The translations under genes and the position numbers were made by a program. The notes beneath the pieces were generated by a model. It saw only the letters and a program-made list of their open reading frames with translations, did no database searches and was not told the DNA's origin. From Rheinheimera aquimaris (GTDB lineage Bacteria; Pseudomonadota; Gammaproteobacteria; Enterobacterales; Alteromonadaceae): 64,000 nt of DNA. The first letter of the stretch is position 1. Every line of letters begins with the position of its first letter. Of the stretch, positions 53,869-61,874 are shown piece after piece. The DNA is taken from the NCBI RefSeq assembly GCF_020531985.1, contig NZ_JAJAVQ010000002.1, forward strand, positions 310,001 to 374,000, written 5' to 3'.

Positions 53869-55310
53869 GCTGGTTTGTCCTCTAACAGCGGTAGCCGCAC
53901 CCTAATACAGACGTCGGCATAAATAACATCAACAATGTCGGCATGGCCGCCCAGCAGGCGCGCGCAGTCGGCAACGATAGATAACCCCAGGCCGGAGCCT
54001 TGTACTGCATCAAACCTTGGTGTAGTGCCACGCTGAAAGGGTTCAAATAACTTCTCGCGCAGTGCAGTAGGAATAGGATTACCATTGTTTGCGACATCCA
54101 GAAACAACTGATGTTCCTGCTGGTACAATTTTACCCATACCGGGCTGTTCTGGCTGCCATAGGCCTGAGCATTGTTAATCAGGTTATCCAGTATACGCCG
54201 GAATAGCGTAGCGTCGGTATAAATCGCGCTGAGCTGACAACTCAGGTCGATACTCTGACCGCGTTGTTGTAACGACAGCGCATGGTCGTTAAAGCAATCG
54301 GTCAGCAGTTGTTGCGGCGAATGCCAGTCTGGTTCGGGCTTAGCCTGTTGCAGCAAGCGGTTGTAATCCAGCAGCTGTTCAGTTAATACGCTGAGCCGGT
54401 CGGCGCTGCCATTTAGCAAGCCTACTACCTCCAGCTGCTGAGGGTTTAACGGGCCTACCAGCTGTTCACTGAGTAATGAACACCCTTCACGAATGCTGGA
54501 CAGCGGCGTCTTTAACTCGTGCGATGCGTGGCGCAGTAAAATCAGCCTGAGTGCTTCCAGCTGTTGCAGGCGCGAACTTAACCAGCGCAGCTGTTCACCC
54601 AGTTCAGTCAGTTCACGCGGGCCAGTCATTTTTTCTTCCGGAAACTGATGCTGCTGCCCGATAGCGCGGATCATTCTGTCCAGCTTACGCACCGGTGCCG
54701 TAATGCGGCCAGAAGCCCACAGCACCAACAGCAGGGTCAGCAACACCAGCGCGACCGTTTGCCAGGCCAGTTGTTGTTGGCTCTCAACCACAAAATGCTG
54801 CTGTTGTTGCAGGTTTTTTTCCAGTAGCAACCAGATTTGCTGCGTCAGTTGTTGTTGCTGTAAACGAAACTGCTGCATTACCGGCTCCAGTTCGCTGCTG
54901 CTAAGCGCAGTGAAATTGTCCAGAATGATTTGCAGCTGATACTGCTGTTGCTGGCATAACTGCGGCTGGCCGACATTGTCACACACCTGTTGTAGCAGGG
55001 CCTGATAATTATCCAGATGGGTTTGGGCTACCCGTGCTAACGCTTCGGTTTTTACTACGGCATGCTGGCGTACTGCCCGTTCTATATCGACCACCAGGTT
55101 CTGCATGTTCTCGGCGCGGCGCACACTGGCAATCGAAGATTCAGCTTCTGCGACAGCGTTTTGGCTTACGCCATTAAGTGCCCTGTGGCTTTGCCACATC
55201 AATACCGCCACCGGGATCAGGGCGAGAAAAAAGCTCAATAACACCAGTTGCCGCAAAGAAGCAGTTTGCAAAGAAAAGCGCATAGTCGTTTGTCGTAATC
55301 GCAGGGCCAT
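53865..55310 (-). CDS. glrK: Sensor histidine kinase GlrK
   Basis: A 481-aa membrane kinase: transmembrane helix about 21-39, a Gln-rich periplasmic helical region (40-184), second helix about 185-200, HAMP linker, phosphoacceptor His264 in LRHASHELKTPLSSIREG, and an ATPase domain (N box NLINNAQAYG, G box GSGLGLSIV). Matches GlrK/YfhK/QseE by length, motif and operon. The nearby sigma-54 promoter with a GlrR-type site fits this system. Confidence 0.9.
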   Translation of the reverse strand: MALRLRQTTMRFSLQTASLRQLVLLSFFLALIPVAVLMWQSHRALNGVSQNAVAEAESSIASVRRAENMQNLVVDIERAVRQHAVVKTEALARVAQTHLDNYQALLQQVCDNVGQPQLCQQQQYQLQIILDNFTALSSSELEPVMQQFRLQQQQLTQQIWLLLEKNLQQQQHFVVESQQQLAWQTVALVLLTLLLVLWASGRITAPVRKLDRMIRAIGQQHQFPEEKMTGPRELTELGEQLRWLSSRLQQLEALRLILLRHASHELKTPLSSIREGCSLLSEQLVGPLNPQQLEVVGLLNGSADRLSVLTEQLLDYNRLLQQAKPEPDWHSPQQLLTDCFNDHALSLQQRGQSIDLSCQLSAIYTDATLFRRILDNLINNAQAYGSQNSPVWVKLYQQEHQLFLDVANNGNPIPTALREKLFEPFQRGTTPRFDAVQGSGLGLSIVADCARLLGGHADIVDVIYADVCIRVRLPLLEDKPA

Positions 55311-55332
55311 TAAGCATACCCTATTTTAACGG

Positions 55333-55364
55333 CAAAAAAAAAAGGCCAGTGGGGTTCTGGCCTT
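55333..55364 (-). terminator. Strong terminator after the small membrane protein gene
   Basis: On the minus strand AAGGCCAG / CTGGCCTT (55364-55357 and 55349-55342) is followed by a run of about ten T. It separates the small gene's transcript from glrK, leaving only about 20 bp before the glrK start. Confidence 0.92.
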
Positions 55365-55414
55365 ACAAAAATTCAGCGAAACCGCTGAACTCATGGGATA
55401 GTGGCGCAGGCGGC

Positions 55415-55624
55415 TTAAGCCGCCTCGGCCAGGTAAGATGGCTGGTAAGCCGTTGCAGCAGGTAATGCCGGTGCTGCAACAGGTTGTGTTGGGGTAGCGG
55501 CCATTTGAGCCTGTTCCCAAGCCAACACGCTGTCGTTGTTCAGATTTACACGGCGCAGCATGCTGATCACTACAGCTACATTAGCCAGTAAGAACAACAT
55601 TGTACCCATCAGAAATAAGTCCAT
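55415..55624 (-). CDS. Small membrane protein, sigma-54/GlrR-controlled candidate
   Basis: A 69-aa protein: one N-terminal hydrophobic helix (about 2-22, MDLFLMGTMLFLLANVAVVISM), a short basic/polar stretch (RRVNLNNDS) and an Ala/Pro/Gln-rich tail. A strong GGAGG precedes the ATG, so it is probably translated. No known family comes to mind. It is the only frame in a short transcript that runs from a sigma-54-type promoter (55753-55768) to a strong terminator. It lies directly upstream of glrK on the same strand. Confidence 0.75.
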   Translation of the reverse strand: MDLFLMGTMLFLLANVAVVISMLRRVNLNNDSVLAWEQAQMAATPTQPVAAPALPAATAYQPSYLAEAA

Positions 55625-55680
55625 AACAACCTCCGTTAAATGCAGCCTTACATCAGTGTGCTGCGTTCAGTCAGTTCGAA

Positions 55681-55728
55681 GGAGAATGTGGCAAAGGCAC
55701 TTGGAAACCTGCACTTGCGACATTCTCC
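55681..55728 (-). ncRNA. Leader hairpin of the small transcript
   Basis: GGAGAATGT and ACATTCTCC are perfect 9-bp arms; after one mismatch GCAA/TTGC extends the stem. It would fold in the 5' leader of the predicted transcript, about 15 nt after the predicted start. There is no T-tract. Offered as a leader structure, not as a proven separate RNA. Confidence 0.55.
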
Positions 55729-55752
55729 TGTAACGTCGCTTGCCAGAACTAA

Positions 55753-55768
55753 TACAAGGGTCGTGCCA
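55753..55768 (-). promoter_or_regulatory. Sigma-54 promoter of the small membrane protein gene
   Basis: Minus strand CTGGCACGACCCTTGTA: -24 element TGGCAC (55768-55763), 5-bp spacer, -12 element TTGTA (55757-55753). It matches consensus TGGCACG-N4-TTGCA except T for C at -12. Predicted start near 55742. Confidence 0.78.
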
Positions 55769-55844
55769 GGTTTGGAATTTATTTTTATACTGTTTTAAAT
55801 CAATAGTTTATCGTTGGTGTGCTGGCGGTGGGGGCATGGTGTGT

Positions 55845-55878
55845 AGATTAACTGTCGCAGTTCGGCGACAGTTAATCT
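55845..55878. promoter_or_regulatory. GlrR-type activator site in a 14-bp perfect palindrome
   Basis: Arms AGATTAACTGTCGC and GCGACAGTTAATCT flank a 6-nt centre. Inside is TGTC (55853-55856), exactly 10 bases, GACA (55867-55870), which equals the GlrR consensus known from enterobacterial glmY. The centre lies about 119 bp upstream of the predicted sigma-54 start, a usual enhancer distance. Confidence 0.75.
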
Positions 55879-55917
55879 GGGTGGAATTAGATATTGTTAT
55901 TTATCAACAGTTTACAG

Positions 55918-55935
55918 TGTATGCTTTTGGCGACA
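55918..55935. promoter_or_regulatory. Second, weaker GlrR-type site
   Basis: TGTA-N10-GACA, 7 of 8 conserved bases, centred 65 bp from the first site. Enterobacterial glmY also has several sites. Confidence 0.45.
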
Positions 55936-55959
55936 CATTGTGTAAGTTGTTGAATTTAA

Positions 55960-57186
55960 TTATATAAACTCATATTTTTTGGCTACGCGATCAAAATATT
56001 CCAGACACTGCTTGGCATACTCGCGTTTTTCAACATAAGTGCCGGGAAAAAAGCTCTTCTTGAAGCCATATGCCACCATATCTTTTAACCGTTTCAGCGG
56101 AATATCAAAGTTATCCAGGGCCAGCTGATACTCTTTGCTGACAGTGGTGTTCGATACTAAGCGGTTATCGGTGCAAATTACGGTGGCAATGCGGCTTTCC
56201 AGCATGTCTTTAAATTTGTGCTGCTTAATATCGGTGATCGCCGGATTGGTTTGCAGGTTGCTGGTTAAGCAGACTTCAATCGCAATGCGTTTATCGGCAA
56301 TATAGGATGCCAGATTACGAATATAAGCCGCTTTGTCGTGAATGTCGTTGTCGCTAATCATTTCCGGAATAAACATGGAGTAGCCATGGCCGATGCGGTC
56401 GGCATAACATTCGGTAATGGCCTCAAATACGCTCTCTGCACCATAAGCTTCACCGGCATGTAAAGTTTTCAGTAAAAAATGCTGGTGGGCGTATTCGTAT
56501 ACCTCTTTAAACTTGCTGGCCGGATAGCCGCTTTCCTGACCTGCCAGATCCAGGCCGACAATCGGCATACCTTCGTCATCGCGCAGCCGCACACTGGCCC
56601 GCACCAGCTCCATCGCTGCCAGTTTAATCACATCCATCGGTGCAAAATCACGCATCAGCTGAAACAGGTTGGTGTAATAAGGCGAGAAGCCTTTGTCGCC
56701 AAACATGCGCATGGCGCAGTTAATAATGCCATAGGCAAAAGGCGGCTTAGCGCCGCTAAGCACAGGTTCTGAGCGGTTGTACTCCTGCATTGCGCGTTTT
56801 AAACCATTATTAACGGCATGCATGACGCGGTCGAAATCGATGCCATTGGGTAAGTCGATAAGCAGTTGCGGGGCAAAACGCACTTCGATGTAGTTTACGC
56901 CTTCCAGTTGGTTATCAATGGCCAGCTCATAGGCAGCTCGCTCCAGGTTCTCCATATCACGCAGTACGGCACAGGTGTACTGAAAGCAGTGTAAATATTC
57001 GCCCAGATTGTGGTATTTATCTTTAAATACCAGCTGTTTAAGCCCTTCTACGGTATCGGCAGGCAGTTTAGTACCGGTACGTTTGGCCATTTCAATCAGG
57101 CTTTCGAGCCGCAAGCTGCCATCCAGATGCAAGTGGAGGTCGGATTTAGGCATCTCTTTGATAAATTCAGCAGAATAACGCGGCAT
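55960..57186 (-). CDS. add: Adenosine deaminase family protein
   Basis: A 408-aa amidohydrolase from ATG 57186 (AAGGAG upstream). Zinc ligands: His18 and His20 in DLHLHLDGSLR, His243 in LHAGE with acid Glu246, RIGHGY, and Asp340 in CTDNRLVSNT. It deaminates adenosine to inosine, or a related purine. The TDN instead of TDD at the last motif and the length (E. coli Add is 333 aa) mark a longer subgroup, so the exact substrate is less certain. Single gene. Confidence 0.86.
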   Translation of the reverse strand: MPRYSAEFIKEMPKSDLHLHLDGSLRLESLIEMAKRTGTKLPADTVEGLKQLVFKDKYHNLGEYLHCFQYTCAVLRDMENLERAAYELAIDNQLEGVNYIEVRFAPQLLIDLPNGIDFDRVMHAVNNGLKRAMQEYNRSEPVLSGAKPPFAYGIINCAMRMFGDKGFSPYYTNLFQLMRDFAPMDVIKLAAMELVRASVRLRDDEGMPIVGLDLAGQESGYPASKFKEVYEYAHQHFLLKTLHAGEAYGAESVFEAITECYADRIGHGYSMFIPEMISDNDIHDKAAYIRNLASYIADKRIAIEVCLTSNLQTNPAITDIKQHKFKDMLESRIATVICTDNRLVSNTTVSKEYQLALDNFDIPLKRLKDMVAYGFKKSFFPGTYVEKREYAKQCLEYFDRVAKKYEFI

Positions 57187-57341
57187 AACAACTCCTTGGC
57201 AGTTCACTGCCGTTAAGTGTATCGCAAATTCAGTGCTATTCGTGGCTTTACTGTCATATTCACCCTCTGTTTGCTTGCTTAAGCGGTTTAACTGGCTTAA
57301 AACAAAGCAATAATCAGAACAACAATGCTAAAGGAACTGCA

Positions 57342-58706
57342 ATGAAATCCTTCCCCACCTTGCTGGCTATAGCCTGTGCATTTTTGACCAGCAACCTGCT
57401 AGCCAAAACCGATACTTTTGCTCAGGGGCGTCAGCTTCTTTCTGCCAGCGAGTTTCAGGTGCTGAGCCCCCGCCAGCGGGTCGCGCCGGAAAATCAAATG
57501 TTAACTGAGCGGCTCGAGCAGTTGCTGCCGCAGTTGATGGCAGAAGCGGGCTTGGATATGTGGCTGGTGGTTAACCGTGAGTACGCCGAAGATCCGGTGT
57601 ACTTTACGCTGGTACCTCAGCCGACGTTTGCCGCCAGGCGCACCACTATGTTGCTGTTTAGCCGCAAAGCCGATGGCAGCCTGGAGAAGTTATCGGTCAA
57701 CCGTTATCCGCTTGGGGCGCCCTATGAGTCTGCCTGGTCTGGTGGCGATTTAGCGGCGCAGTGGCAGGCACTGGCAGCAGAAATTGTAAAGCGCTCGCCT
57801 AAGCAAATTGGTATTAACGTATCTGAGCACTGGCCGGTAGCGGATGGCTTAACTTCAGGTTTGCATCAGCAGCTGCTTAAGGTATTGCCAGCTGAGTATC
57901 AGCCGCGGCTGGTCAGCGCCGAGAAATTAGTGATCCGCTGGTTCGAGCAGCGCACTGCCAGTGAGTTGCAGCTATATCCGCAGGTGGTGGGGCTGGCCAG
58001 AGGCGTAATCGCCGAAGCGTTCAGTAATAAGGTGATCACGCCCGGGGTAACAACCACTGACGATGTGGTTTGGTATATCCGCGAGCGCTTTGAGCAGCTG
58101 GATTTGCCGGTATGGTTTACGCCCTCGGTCAGTTTACAGCGTGCAGGCACAAGTTGTCAGGCCGACAGCCCGTTTTGCGGCAGCAGTGGCATTATTCAGC
58201 GTGGCGATGCGCTGCATACCGACGTCGGAATTTGTTATCTGAAACTCTGTACTGATACCCAGGAAATGGCCTATGTATTGAAAAATGGTGAGTCTGATGT
58301 GCCTGCAGGGTTAAAACAAGCACTGGCCACCGGCAACCGCTGGCAGGATCTGTTAACCAACGAATTCCGGGCTGGCCGCACTGGCAACGAGGTGCTGGCT
58401 GCGACCCATAAAGCTGCGGCGAAAGCGAAGATTAACCACAGCACCTACACCCATGCGTTGGGTTTTGTCGGTCATGCACCGGGGCCAACCATAGGCATGT
58501 GGGATAATCAGGGCCCGACAGCGGTGCAGGGTGACTGGCCGGTATATGCCAACACCGCTTATGCCATTGAAGGCAATATTAAGCAGGTGGTGCCAGAGTG
58601 GCAAAACCAGCTGATACAGATAAAGCTGGAGCAAAGCGCTTACTTTGATGGCAAACAGGTGATCTATCTGGCGGGCCGGCAAACACAGTGGCATCTGATT
58701 CGTTAG
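57342..58706 (+). CDS. Exported M24-family peptidase (Xaa-Pro aminopeptidase-like)
   Basis: A 454-aa protein with a signal peptide (MKSFPTLLAIACAFLTSNLLA). A creatinase/prolidase N-terminal domain (about 45-205) precedes the pita-bread M24 domain (about 210-450). Metal-ligand candidates: Asp294 (HTDVG), Asp305 (CTDTQ), His378 (FVGHAPG; His371 nearby), Glu410 (AIEGN) and Glu430. It would release N-terminal residues next to proline, in the periplasm. Single gene. Confidence 0.85.
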   Translation: MKSFPTLLAIACAFLTSNLLAKTDTFAQGRQLLSASEFQVLSPRQRVAPENQMLTERLEQLLPQLMAEAGLDMWLVVNREYAEDPVYFTLVPQPTFAARRTTMLLFSRKADGSLEKLSVNRYPLGAPYESAWSGGDLAAQWQALAAEIVKRSPKQIGINVSEHWPVADGLTSGLHQQLLKVLPAEYQPRLVSAEKLVIRWFEQRTASELQLYPQVVGLARGVIAEAFSNKVITPGVTTTDDVVWYIRERFEQLDLPVWFTPSVSLQRAGTSCQADSPFCGSSGIIQRGDALHTDVGICYLKLCTDTQEMAYVLKNGESDVPAGLKQALATGNRWQDLLTNEFRAGRTGNEVLAATHKAAAKAKINHSTYTHALGFVGHAPGPTIGMWDNQGPTAVQGDWPVYANTAYAIEGNIKQVVPEWQNQLIQIKLEQSAYFDGKQVIYLAGRQTQWHLIR

Positions 58707-58725
58707 TAAAGCGCTGTGGTGAGGC

Positions 58726-59637
58726 TCAGCCAGCCGTATCGGCGGCATATTTATTGATATTGGCAAAGGCCATCAGAATATCTTTGGCGTAGCTGACACG
58801 GGGGTGTTTCAGTGCCCCTTTACGCCAGACCAGGTAAATCACGTTTTCCGGGCCGGCTGCGCCTAAACGTACCAGTTCGCCGCTTTTAATACCATCGCGG
58901 CACAGGTAATCCGGCAATACGCTGTAGCCAACACCGGCTTTAACAATACCGGCAATCGCCCTGATGTCGGGGCAGATGGCCGCGATCGGTGACTGGCAGC
59001 TTTGATTAAACACGGCATTAAAATATTGCCGGATAAGCGGTAGCGTGCTGTCGTAGCTGACGACCGGATACAGCGCCAGTTGCTCGGCGCTAACAGGCAA
59101 CTGCTGCAGCTGTGTACCGGTAAAGCGGTTTGCCACCAGCATCAGCCGTTCACTATCAATAATCTGATAGTCAAATGCTTCAGGATCGGGTGTTGAGGCA
59201 GTAATAGCCAGCTCTGCAGTGCCTTCGGTCAGCAGCTGATAAATCCGCTCTTTGTTGCCAATATGCACCACCAGATTCACTTCGCCGGCCTGCAGCAAGT
59301 TGGCAAACTGTGCCCCGGCAATATGGCTGATGTACTCTGCCGGCCCGGCGATGTTTAATGTGCCGTATACAGCTTTACTGCGGTTACGCACTGATGCCAG
59401 CTTTTGTTCTACCGCATCCAGATGTGTTGACACCTGCAGTGCTAAATCGTGCGCAGCCGCTGTGGGCTCAACACCACGTGCCTTGCGCTCAAACAGCTCC
59501 ACCCCTATCAGCGATTCAATACTTTGAATATGGGCCGTAGCAGCGGGTTGGGATAGCCCCAAATTGGCAGCAGCTTTGGTGATAGTGCGGCAGCGGTAAA
59601 CTTCGACAAAAGTGCGGAGCTGAACAAAGTATGACAT
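58726..59637 (-). CDS. LysR-family transcriptional regulator
   Basis: A 303-aa LysR protein: N-terminal winged helix-turn-helix (RTITKAAANLGLSQPAATAHIQSIESLIGVELFER, about 16-50) and a type-2 periplasmic-binding-like sensor domain (about 90-300). It is divergent from the exported DJ-1-like gene at 59767, with a palindrome in between, so it probably controls that gene and itself. Confidence 0.9.
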   Translation of the reverse strand: MSYFVQLRTFVEVYRCRTITKAAANLGLSQPAATAHIQSIESLIGVELFERKARGVEPTAAAHDLALQVSTHLDAVEQKLASVRNRSKAVYGTLNIAGPAEYISHIAGAQFANLLQAGEVNLVVHIGNKERIYQLLTEGTAELAITASTPDPEAFDYQIIDSERLMLVANRFTGTQLQQLPVSAEQLALYPVVSYDSTLPLIRQYFNAVFNQSCQSPIAAICPDIRAIAGIVKAGVGYSVLPDYLCRDGIKSGELVRLGAAGPENVIYLVWRKGALKHPRVSYAKDILMAFANINKYAADTAG

Positions 59638-59644
59638 TACAATA

Positions 59645-59666
59645 AGCCATCAGAAATATGATGGCT
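59645..59666. promoter_or_regulatory. Candidate LysR-type operator
   Basis: AGCCATCA / TGATGGCT is a perfect 8-bp inverted repeat with a 6-nt AT-rich centre, 8 bp from the lysR start and about 100 bp from the divergent gene. The placement fits autoregulation. Confidence 0.5.
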
Positions 59667-59766
59667 GATCATAAAAGCGCTGAATTCTCATCGCAAGCGA
59701 AACCGCCTAAGCTTGTGTCATCTGATGCTGCAACGGGCAGCTTAACAACAGACAAGTGAGGATAGG

Positions 59767-60612
59767 ATGTTTAAGCAAACACTTTTAGCGGTGGCAGTAT
59801 TAAGCAGCCTGGGTCAGGTTGCTCAGGCCGAAACCAGTAAAGGTCAGATCCTGGTACTGTTATCCAGCGAAAGCCAGATGCAGCTGCAGGACGGCAAAAC
59901 GCTAAGTACCGGTTACTACCTGAATGAATTTGGCGTGCCGGCGGATGCGTTTTTGCAGGCAGGTTATGAACTGGTACTGGCCACACCCAAAGGTAATGCG
60001 CCTGCAGTGGATGAGAAATCTGTCACAGCGCAGTATTTCGGTGGCAGTGAAGCAGAAATGCAACGTATTCAGCAGGTGATAGCGGAGCTTCCTGGTATCG
60101 ACGACACTTTGTCATTGCAGGAGGTGATCGACGGTGGCCTGGCACAATATGAAGCGGTATTTATCCCCGGTGGCCATGCGCCGCTGATTGATTTAGCCAA
60201 TAACCCGCAGGTTGGTACTATACTGACGCATTTTAATGCACAGGCTAAACCCACGGCGGCGATTTGCCATGGCCCGATAGCGCTGCTGTCTGCCCAGCAG
60301 AATCCGCAGCAATACCAGCAGGCACTGGTACAGCAAAAAACACCTGTGGCCAGCAAGTGGATTTACCAAGGCTACAAAATGACCATTTTCTCAGATGTAG
60401 AAGAAACGGTATTTGAGACATCGTTAAAGGGTGACAAGTTGCAGTATTACCCTGGCAAAGCCATGCAACAGGCCGGTGGCAATATGCAATACAGTGAAGC
60501 CTGGACACCGAATGTGGTGGTAGATCGTGAACTGATTACCGGGCAAAACCCGTTCTCCGATAAAGCCCTGGCTGCTGCGATGTTAGATAAACTGGCAACT
60601 GCCACCGAATAA
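59767..60612 (+). CDS. Exported DJ-1/PfpI family protein
   Basis: A 281-aa protein with a signal peptide (ends VAQA, about 21). The DJ-1/PfpI fold shows NEFGVPADAF, VFIPGGHAPL (131-140) and the nucleophile elbow AICHGP (Cys167-His168). Similar class-I-amidotransferase-like proteins act as chaperones or glyoxalases; periplasmic placement is unusual for glyoxalase III. A YqhD-like aldehyde reductase gene follows after 29 bp with its own RBS, suggesting a shared role in carbonyl stress. Confidence 0.85.
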   Translation: MFKQTLLAVAVLSSLGQVAQAETSKGQILVLLSSESQMQLQDGKTLSTGYYLNEFGVPADAFLQAGYELVLATPKGNAPAVDEKSVTAQYFGGSEAEMQRIQQVIAELPGIDDTLSLQEVIDGGLAQYEAVFIPGGHAPLIDLANNPQVGTILTHFNAQAKPTAAICHGPIALLSAQQNPQQYQQALVQQKTPVASKWIYQGYKMTIFSDVEETVFETSLKGDKLQYYPGKAMQQAGGNMQYSEAWTPNVVVDRELITGQNPFSDKALAAAMLDKLATATE

Positions 60613-60641
60613 TGCTGTGAACCGATACGATAGGAGTTGTT

Positions 60642-61796
60642 ATGCTGAACTTTACCTTTAAAAACCAAACCGAAATTCTGTTTGGTAAAGGCCAGATTAA
60701 AGAGGCCAAAAGCCGTTTACCGCAAGACGCCCAGGTATTACTGTTGTACGGCGGCGGTTCGATTAAACGTAACGGCGTGTACGATGATGTGCTGACGCTG
60801 TTAAATGGCATCCAGTACGAAGAGTTTTCCGGCGTAGAACCTAACCCAACACTGGAAACCCTGATGCAGGCAGTAGAGCTGGTGCGCAGTAAACAGCTGA
60901 ATTTTATTCTGGCTGTGGGTGGTGGTAGCGTGATTGATGGTGCCAAGTTTATTGCTGCAGCGGCAAACTTTGATGGCGAACCGTGGGATATTCTGGCTAA
61001 AGGCGCTGCTTTTACTTCGGCGCTGCCAATAGGTGCAGTACTGACGTTGCCGGCTACCGGTTCTGAAAGCAATGGCAACTCTGTGGTGACCAACAAAGCA
61101 ACCGCGCAAAAACGCGCCTTTGGTTCCGACCTGGTGCAACCGGTATTTGCGGTACTGGACCCGGTATACACTTACTCGCTGCCAGTAAAGCAGGTCGGCA
61201 ACGGCGTAGTGGATGCATTTGTGCATGTGATTGAGCAGTACCTGACCTATCCGGTAAACGCACCACTGCAAGACCGCTTTGCTGAAGGTATTTTGCAAAC
61301 CCTGATTAGCGAAGGGCCAAAAGCGCTTGCTACGCCGCAAGACTATGATGTACGCGCCAATGTGATGTGGGCCGCTACCATGGCACTTAACGGGTTAATT
61401 GGCAAAGGCGTACCGCAGGACTGGGCCACCCATATGATTGGCCACGAGCTGACAGCACTGTTTGGTCTGGATCATGCGCAGACACTGGCAATAGTGTTAC
61501 CAGCGCTGATGTATGCGCAGCGTGAGCAAAAACGACAGAAGCTGCTACAGTTTGGCCAGCGTGTTTTTGCCATAAACAGTGGCAACGCCGACGATGTGAT
61601 CGATAAAACCATTAAAGCCACGCAGGACTTTTTCGAGCATATGGGTGTGAAAACCCGGCTGTCAGATTACAACTTGGGCGCAGCCGATATCGATAAACTT
61701 ATCGCTAACCTGGAGCGTAATGGTATGACGGCGTTAGGTGAACACGGTGATATCGATTTAGCTAAAGCAAGGCAGATACTGGAGCTGGCGCTGTAA
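60642..61796 (+). CDS. yqhD: NADPH-dependent aldehyde reductase, YqhD-like iron-containing alcohol dehydrogenase
   Basis: A 384-aa group III alcohol dehydrogenase, close in length to E. coli YqhD (387). GGGSVIDGAKF (93-103) binds the nucleotide. Metal ligands match YqhD with an offset of three: Asp191, His195, His264, His278. YqhD reduces short-chain aldehydes such as those from lipid peroxidation and methylglyoxal. Its usual AraC regulator YqhC has a candidate nearby at 62754. Confidence 0.92.
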   Translation: MLNFTFKNQTEILFGKGQIKEAKSRLPQDAQVLLLYGGGSIKRNGVYDDVLTLLNGIQYEEFSGVEPNPTLETLMQAVELVRSKQLNFILAVGGGSVIDGAKFIAAAANFDGEPWDILAKGAAFTSALPIGAVLTLPATGSESNGNSVVTNKATAQKRAFGSDLVQPVFAVLDPVYTYSLPVKQVGNGVVDAFVHVIEQYLTYPVNAPLQDRFAEGILQTLISEGPKALATPQDYDVRANVMWAATMALNGLIGKGVPQDWATHMIGHELTALFGLDHAQTLAIVLPALMYAQREQKRQKLLQFGQRVFAINSGNADDVIDKTIKATQDFFEHMGVKTRLSDYNLGAADIDKLIANLERNGMTALGEHGDIDLAKARQILELAL

Positions 61797-61819
61797 AACT
61801 ACTACAGCAACTCGTGACG

Positions 61820-61853
61820 AAAACCCCGGTGCGCATGACGCGGCCGGGGTTTT
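61820..61853. terminator. Bidirectional terminator between yqhD and the SDR gene
   Basis: AAAACCCCGG / CCGGGGTTTT with a 14-nt loop; suitable for both converging genes. Confidence 0.8.
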
Positions 61854-61874
61854 AATCTGGCTTAAACGGCGCTC

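Larger units (their letters stand above)
55625..55959. other. Control region upstream of the small membrane protein gene (335 bp)
   Basis: Contains, from the gene outward: a leader with a large hairpin, a sigma-54-type promoter, a 14-bp perfect palindrome with a TGTC-N10-GACA site, and a second weaker copy of that site. The minus-strand adenosine deaminase gene ends at its far side. I see no other gene. Confidence 0.75.

Noticed and set aside
55681-55728. GlrR site inside the leader hairpin
   Set aside because: TGTC is present but no GACA follows at 10 bases; the arms are better explained as an RNA stem.
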